From the NCBI RefSeq assembly GCF_903166545.1, contig NZ_CAESCH010000001.1, forward strand, positions 2,422,001-2,486,000: a stretch of DNA of 64,000 nt, in the 5' to 3' direction. This DNA comes from Metabacillus schmidteae. Lineage in GTDB: Bacteria > Bacillota > Bacilli > Bacillales > Bacillaceae. How positions within the stretch are numbered: position 1 is the first letter of the stretch; the number at the start of each line of letters is the position of its first letter. The translations under genes and the position numbers were made by a program. This document shows, piece after piece, positions 61,889 through 64,000 of the stretch. Below the pieces are notes generated by a model. It made no database searches, had not been told where the DNA came from, and saw nothing but the letters and a program-made list of their open reading frames with translations.

Positions 61889-63451
61889 ATGGACGTAGTA
61901 TCAATAATCATCTCCATTTTGCTTGGCCTAATCGTCGGTGCAGTTGTTGGCTATTTTGTTCGAAAATCGATTGCCGAAGCGAAAATTGCTGGCGCTACTC
62001 ATGCAGCAGAGCAAATTCTTGAAGATGCAAAACGTGACGCTGAGGCTACTAAGAAGGAAGCCCTTCTTGAAGCAAAGGATGAAATCCATAAGCTGCGCAC
62101 TGATGCAGAACAAGAAGTTCGCGAAAGACGCAATGAGCTTCAAAAACAAGAAAATCGCTTATTACAAAAGGAAGAGAATCTTGACCGTAAGGACGAGTCT
62201 TTAGATAAACGAGAGGTTATGCTAGAGAGAAAAGAAGGTTCTCTGAATGAAAGACAACAGCATATTGAAGAGATGGAAAGCAAAGTGGACGAGATTGTGC
62301 GTAAACAGCAGACAGAGCTTGAACGCATTTCTAGCCTTACACGAGATGAAGCAAGAAGCATCATTCTTGAAAAGGTTGAAAATGAACTCACACATGATAT
62401 TGCGATCATGATTAAAGAAAGTGAGAATCGTGCTAAGGAAGAAGCTGACAAAAAGGCTAAAGAAATCCTGTCACTTGCTATTCAACGATGTGCAGCAGAT
62501 CACGTAGCCGAAACAACCGTGTCTGTAGTTAATCTTCCAAATGATGAAATGAAAGGTCGTATTATCGGACGTGAGGGACGTAATATCCGTACATTAGAAA
62601 CTCTAACAGGTATAGATCTCATCATTGACGATACTCCAGAGGCGGTCATTTTATCAGGCTTTGACCCAATTCGACGCGAAACGGCTAGAATTGCTTTAGA
62701 CAAGCTTGTACAAGATGGACGAATTCACCCTGCCAGAATCGAGGAGATGGTTGAAAAATCTCGTCGTGAAGTGGATGAATACATTCGTGAAATCGGTGAG
62801 CAAACGACGTTTGAAGTAGGAGTTCATGGACTTCACCCTGATTTGATTAAAATACTTGGACGCTTAAAATTCAGAACAAGTTATGGCCAAAATGTATTAA
62901 AGCACTCAATGGAAGTTGCTTTCTTATCAGGTTTAATGGCTGCAGAGCTTGGTGAAGATGAATTACTGGCAAAACGAGCAGGATTACTACATGATATCGG
63001 GAAAGCCATCGACCATGAAGTTGAAGGAAGCCACGTAGAAATTGGTGTAGAATTAGCTACGAAGTACAAAGAGCATCCTGTTGTCATTAATAGTATTGCT
63101 TCACACCATGGTGATACAGAGCCAACTTCAATTATTGCTGTCATTGTGGCTGCTGCTGATGCATTATCAGCTGCAAGACCTGGTGCACGTAGTGAAACGC
63201 TTGAAAATTATATTCGTCGCTTAGAAAAGCTTGAAGAGATTTCTGAATCCTATGAGGGTGTTGAAAAATCATTTGCTATTCAGGCGGGGCGTGAAGTTCG
63301 TATTATGGTTAAGCCTGACACGATCGATGATTTACAGGCGCATCGTTTGGCGAGAGACATTCGAAAACGAATAGAAGAAGAGCTCGACTATCCTGGTCAT
63401 ATTAAAGTTACTGTGATTCGAGAAACGAGAGCAGTTGAATATGCAAAATAA
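61889..63451 (+). CDS. rny: Ribonuclease Y
   Basis: RNase Y is the membrane-anchored endonuclease that starts mRNA decay in Firmicutes. The 520-residue protein has an N-terminal membrane segment (about 3-24), a long Glu/Lys coiled coil (about 30-200), a KH domain ([15 protein letters not shown]), and an HD domain with [15 protein letters not shown] and a further HHGD. It lies next to ymdB as in B. subtilis. ATG 61889 is 7 bases after AGGAGG; ATG 61886 is an alternative. Confidence 0.98.
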   Translation: MDVVSIIISILLGLIVGAVVGYFVRKSIAEAKIAGATHAAEQILEDAKRDAEATKKEALLEAKDEIHKLRTDAEQEVRERRNELQKQENRLLQKEENLDRKDESLDKREVMLERKEGSLNERQQHIEEMESKVDEIVRKQQTELERISSLTRDEARSIILEKVENELTHDIAIMIKESENRAKEEADKKAKEILSLAIQRCAADHVAETTVSVVNLPNDEMKGRIIGREGRNIRTLETLTGIDLIIDDTPEAVILSGFDPIRRETARIALDKLVQDGRIHPARIEEMVEKSRREVDEYIREIGEQTTFEVGVHGLHPDLIKILGRLKFRTSYGQNVLKHSMEVAFLSGLMAAELGEDELLAKRAGLLHDIGKAIDHEVEGSHVEIGVELATKYKEHPVVINSIASHHGDTEPTSIIAVIVAAADALSAARPGARSETLENYIRRLEKLEEISESYEGVEKSFAIQAGREVRIMVKPDTIDDLQAHRLARDIRKRIEEELDYPGHIKVTVIRETRAVEYAK

Positions 63452-63481
63452 AGTGGTGCAGAAATGCGCCACTTTATTTTT
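63448..63481 (+). terminator. Terminator after rny
   Basis: ATAAAGTGGTGC (63448-63459), which includes the rny stop codon, pairs with GCGCCACTTTAT (63466-63477, one G-U), followed by TTTT. Confidence 0.92.
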
Positions 63482-63535
63482 GTGTTTGTTTAGGAAATTA
63501 TAAAATTCTTGAACTGTGGATAAACGCTTTAACAT

Positions 63536-63650
63536 CCAGCTCCAGCGCCTAGCCCCTCGAGGTCATAAGCCACAAATGAATTGAAGACAAAAAACGTCTT
63601 CTATTCATTTGCGTCTTATGCTTGTCGGGCCTGACCAAGGAGCTTGCGCT
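63536..63650 (+). repeat. Dispersed hairpin repeat, copy B
   Basis: Central arms 63573-63588 and 63596-63611 (16 bp, one mismatch, 7-base loop) are enclosed by CATAAG (63564-63569) and CTTATG (63615-63620). At the ends AGCTCCAGCGC (63538-63548) has complements GGAGCT (63639-63644) and GCGCT (63646-63650), whose order makes the two pairings mutually exclusive unless a pseudoknot forms. The right half aligns to copy A near 7064-7096. No protein is encoded. It looks like an interspersed palindromic element. Confidence 0.8.
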
Positions 63651-63707
63651 TTTGTACTATTTTGTGCAACACTAGATGTAATACTTAAAAGTAAAGAGGG
63701 TACATAA

Positions 63708-64000
63708 ATGAAAATATTATTTATCGGGGATGTTTTTGGATCACCAGGTCGTGATATGGTGAAAGAATATTTACCTAAGTTAAAAACAAAATATCAACCA
63801 CATGCTGTTATTATCAACGGAGAGAATGCAGCACATGGAAGAGGTATTACAGAAAAGATTTATCAGCAATTCATTCAACAAGGTGCACATGTAGTAACAA
63901 TGGGAAATCACACTTGGGATAACCGTGACATCTTTGAGTTTATTGATGATACAACTCAAATGATCCGGCCTGCCAATTTTCCTGAAAATAATCCTGGAAA
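63708..64000 (+). CDS. ymdB: YmdB-family metallophosphodiesterase, 5' part
   Basis: The open frame from ATG 63708, behind AAAGAGGG, runs off the window end with 97 full codons. It begins MKILFIGDVFGSPGRDMVKE with the metal aspartate of FIGDVFG, and has INGENAAHGRGI and the MGNHTWDN motif, all typical of YmdB/DR1281 phosphodiesterases. B. subtilis YmdB controls late adaptive gene expression and biofilm formation and interacts genetically with RNase Y, its neighbour here. The C-terminal part is outside the window. Confidence 0.95.
   Translation, partial: MKILFIGDVFGSPGRDMVKEYLPKLKTKYQPHAVIINGENAAHGRGITEKIYQQFIQQGAHVVTMGNHTWDNRDIFEFIDDTTQMIRPANFPENNPG

Overview
The window is a low-GC Gram-positive chromosomal segment from an endospore-forming, flagellated member of the Bacillaceae (Bacillus/Metabacillus-like). 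The grounds are gene order and family content: the end of the fla/che operon with sigD, the rpsB-tsf-pyrH-frr-uppS-cdsA-dxr-rseP-proS-polC block, the nusA-infB-rpsO-pnp block, spore genes (dpaAB, spoIIIE), and the ymf cluster leading to pgsA, cinA, recA and rny. Protein sequences closely resemble B. subtilis counterparts as I remember them; species cannot be named without a search. Every gene lies on the + strand. No rRNA, tRNA, CRISPR array, prophage or insertion sequence was seen.

Layout. 1-6960: flhG end, cheB-cheA-cheW-cheC-cheD, sigD, a small charged unknown protein, swrB (motility and chemotaxis). 6961-16536: ribosomal protein S2, EF-Ts, UMP kinase, recycling factor, then undecaprenyl-diphosphate synthase, CDP-DAG synthase, DXP reductoisomerase, RseP protease and ProRS. 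Several intergenic gaps in this block carry an intrinsic terminator. 16700-21013: DNA polymerase PolC. 21392-31310: rimP-nusA-rnpM-ylxQ-infB-ylxP-rbfA, truB-ribF, rpsO, pnp (transcription, translation and RNA turnover). 31446-41298: ylxY, mlpA, ymxH, dipicolinate synthase dpaAB, asd-dapG-dapA and RNase J2. DapA makes the dihydrodipicolinate that DpaAB oxidise for the spore core, and the same branch feeds lysine and peptidoglycan. 41467-45953: tepA, ylzJ, spoIIIE, GntR regulator. 46147-51048: nucleoside ABC transporter (lipoprotein, ATPase, two permeases). 51197-58796: MFS efflux, M16 protease-like pair, short-chain dehydrogenase, two unknowns (ymfJ, ymfK), rodZ, pgsA. 58820-64000: cinA, recA with a LexA-type box, rny and the start of ymdB.

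Most of the window is ordinary core genome, and I found no convincing new multi-gene system. The best unexplained signal is a pair of related hairpin repeats 56 kb apart (about 7031-7096 and 63536-63650). They align without gaps at 27 of 33 bases in their right halves, and all four differences inside the stem are matched by a compensating change in the other arm, so the fold rather than the sequence is being kept. Smaller signals are a long-range pairing and 11-base direct repeats in the rpsB leader, a hairpin covering the ylxY ribosome site, a palindrome in the GntR gene leader, a structured spacer between nupN and nupO, and a possible leader peptide before dapA.
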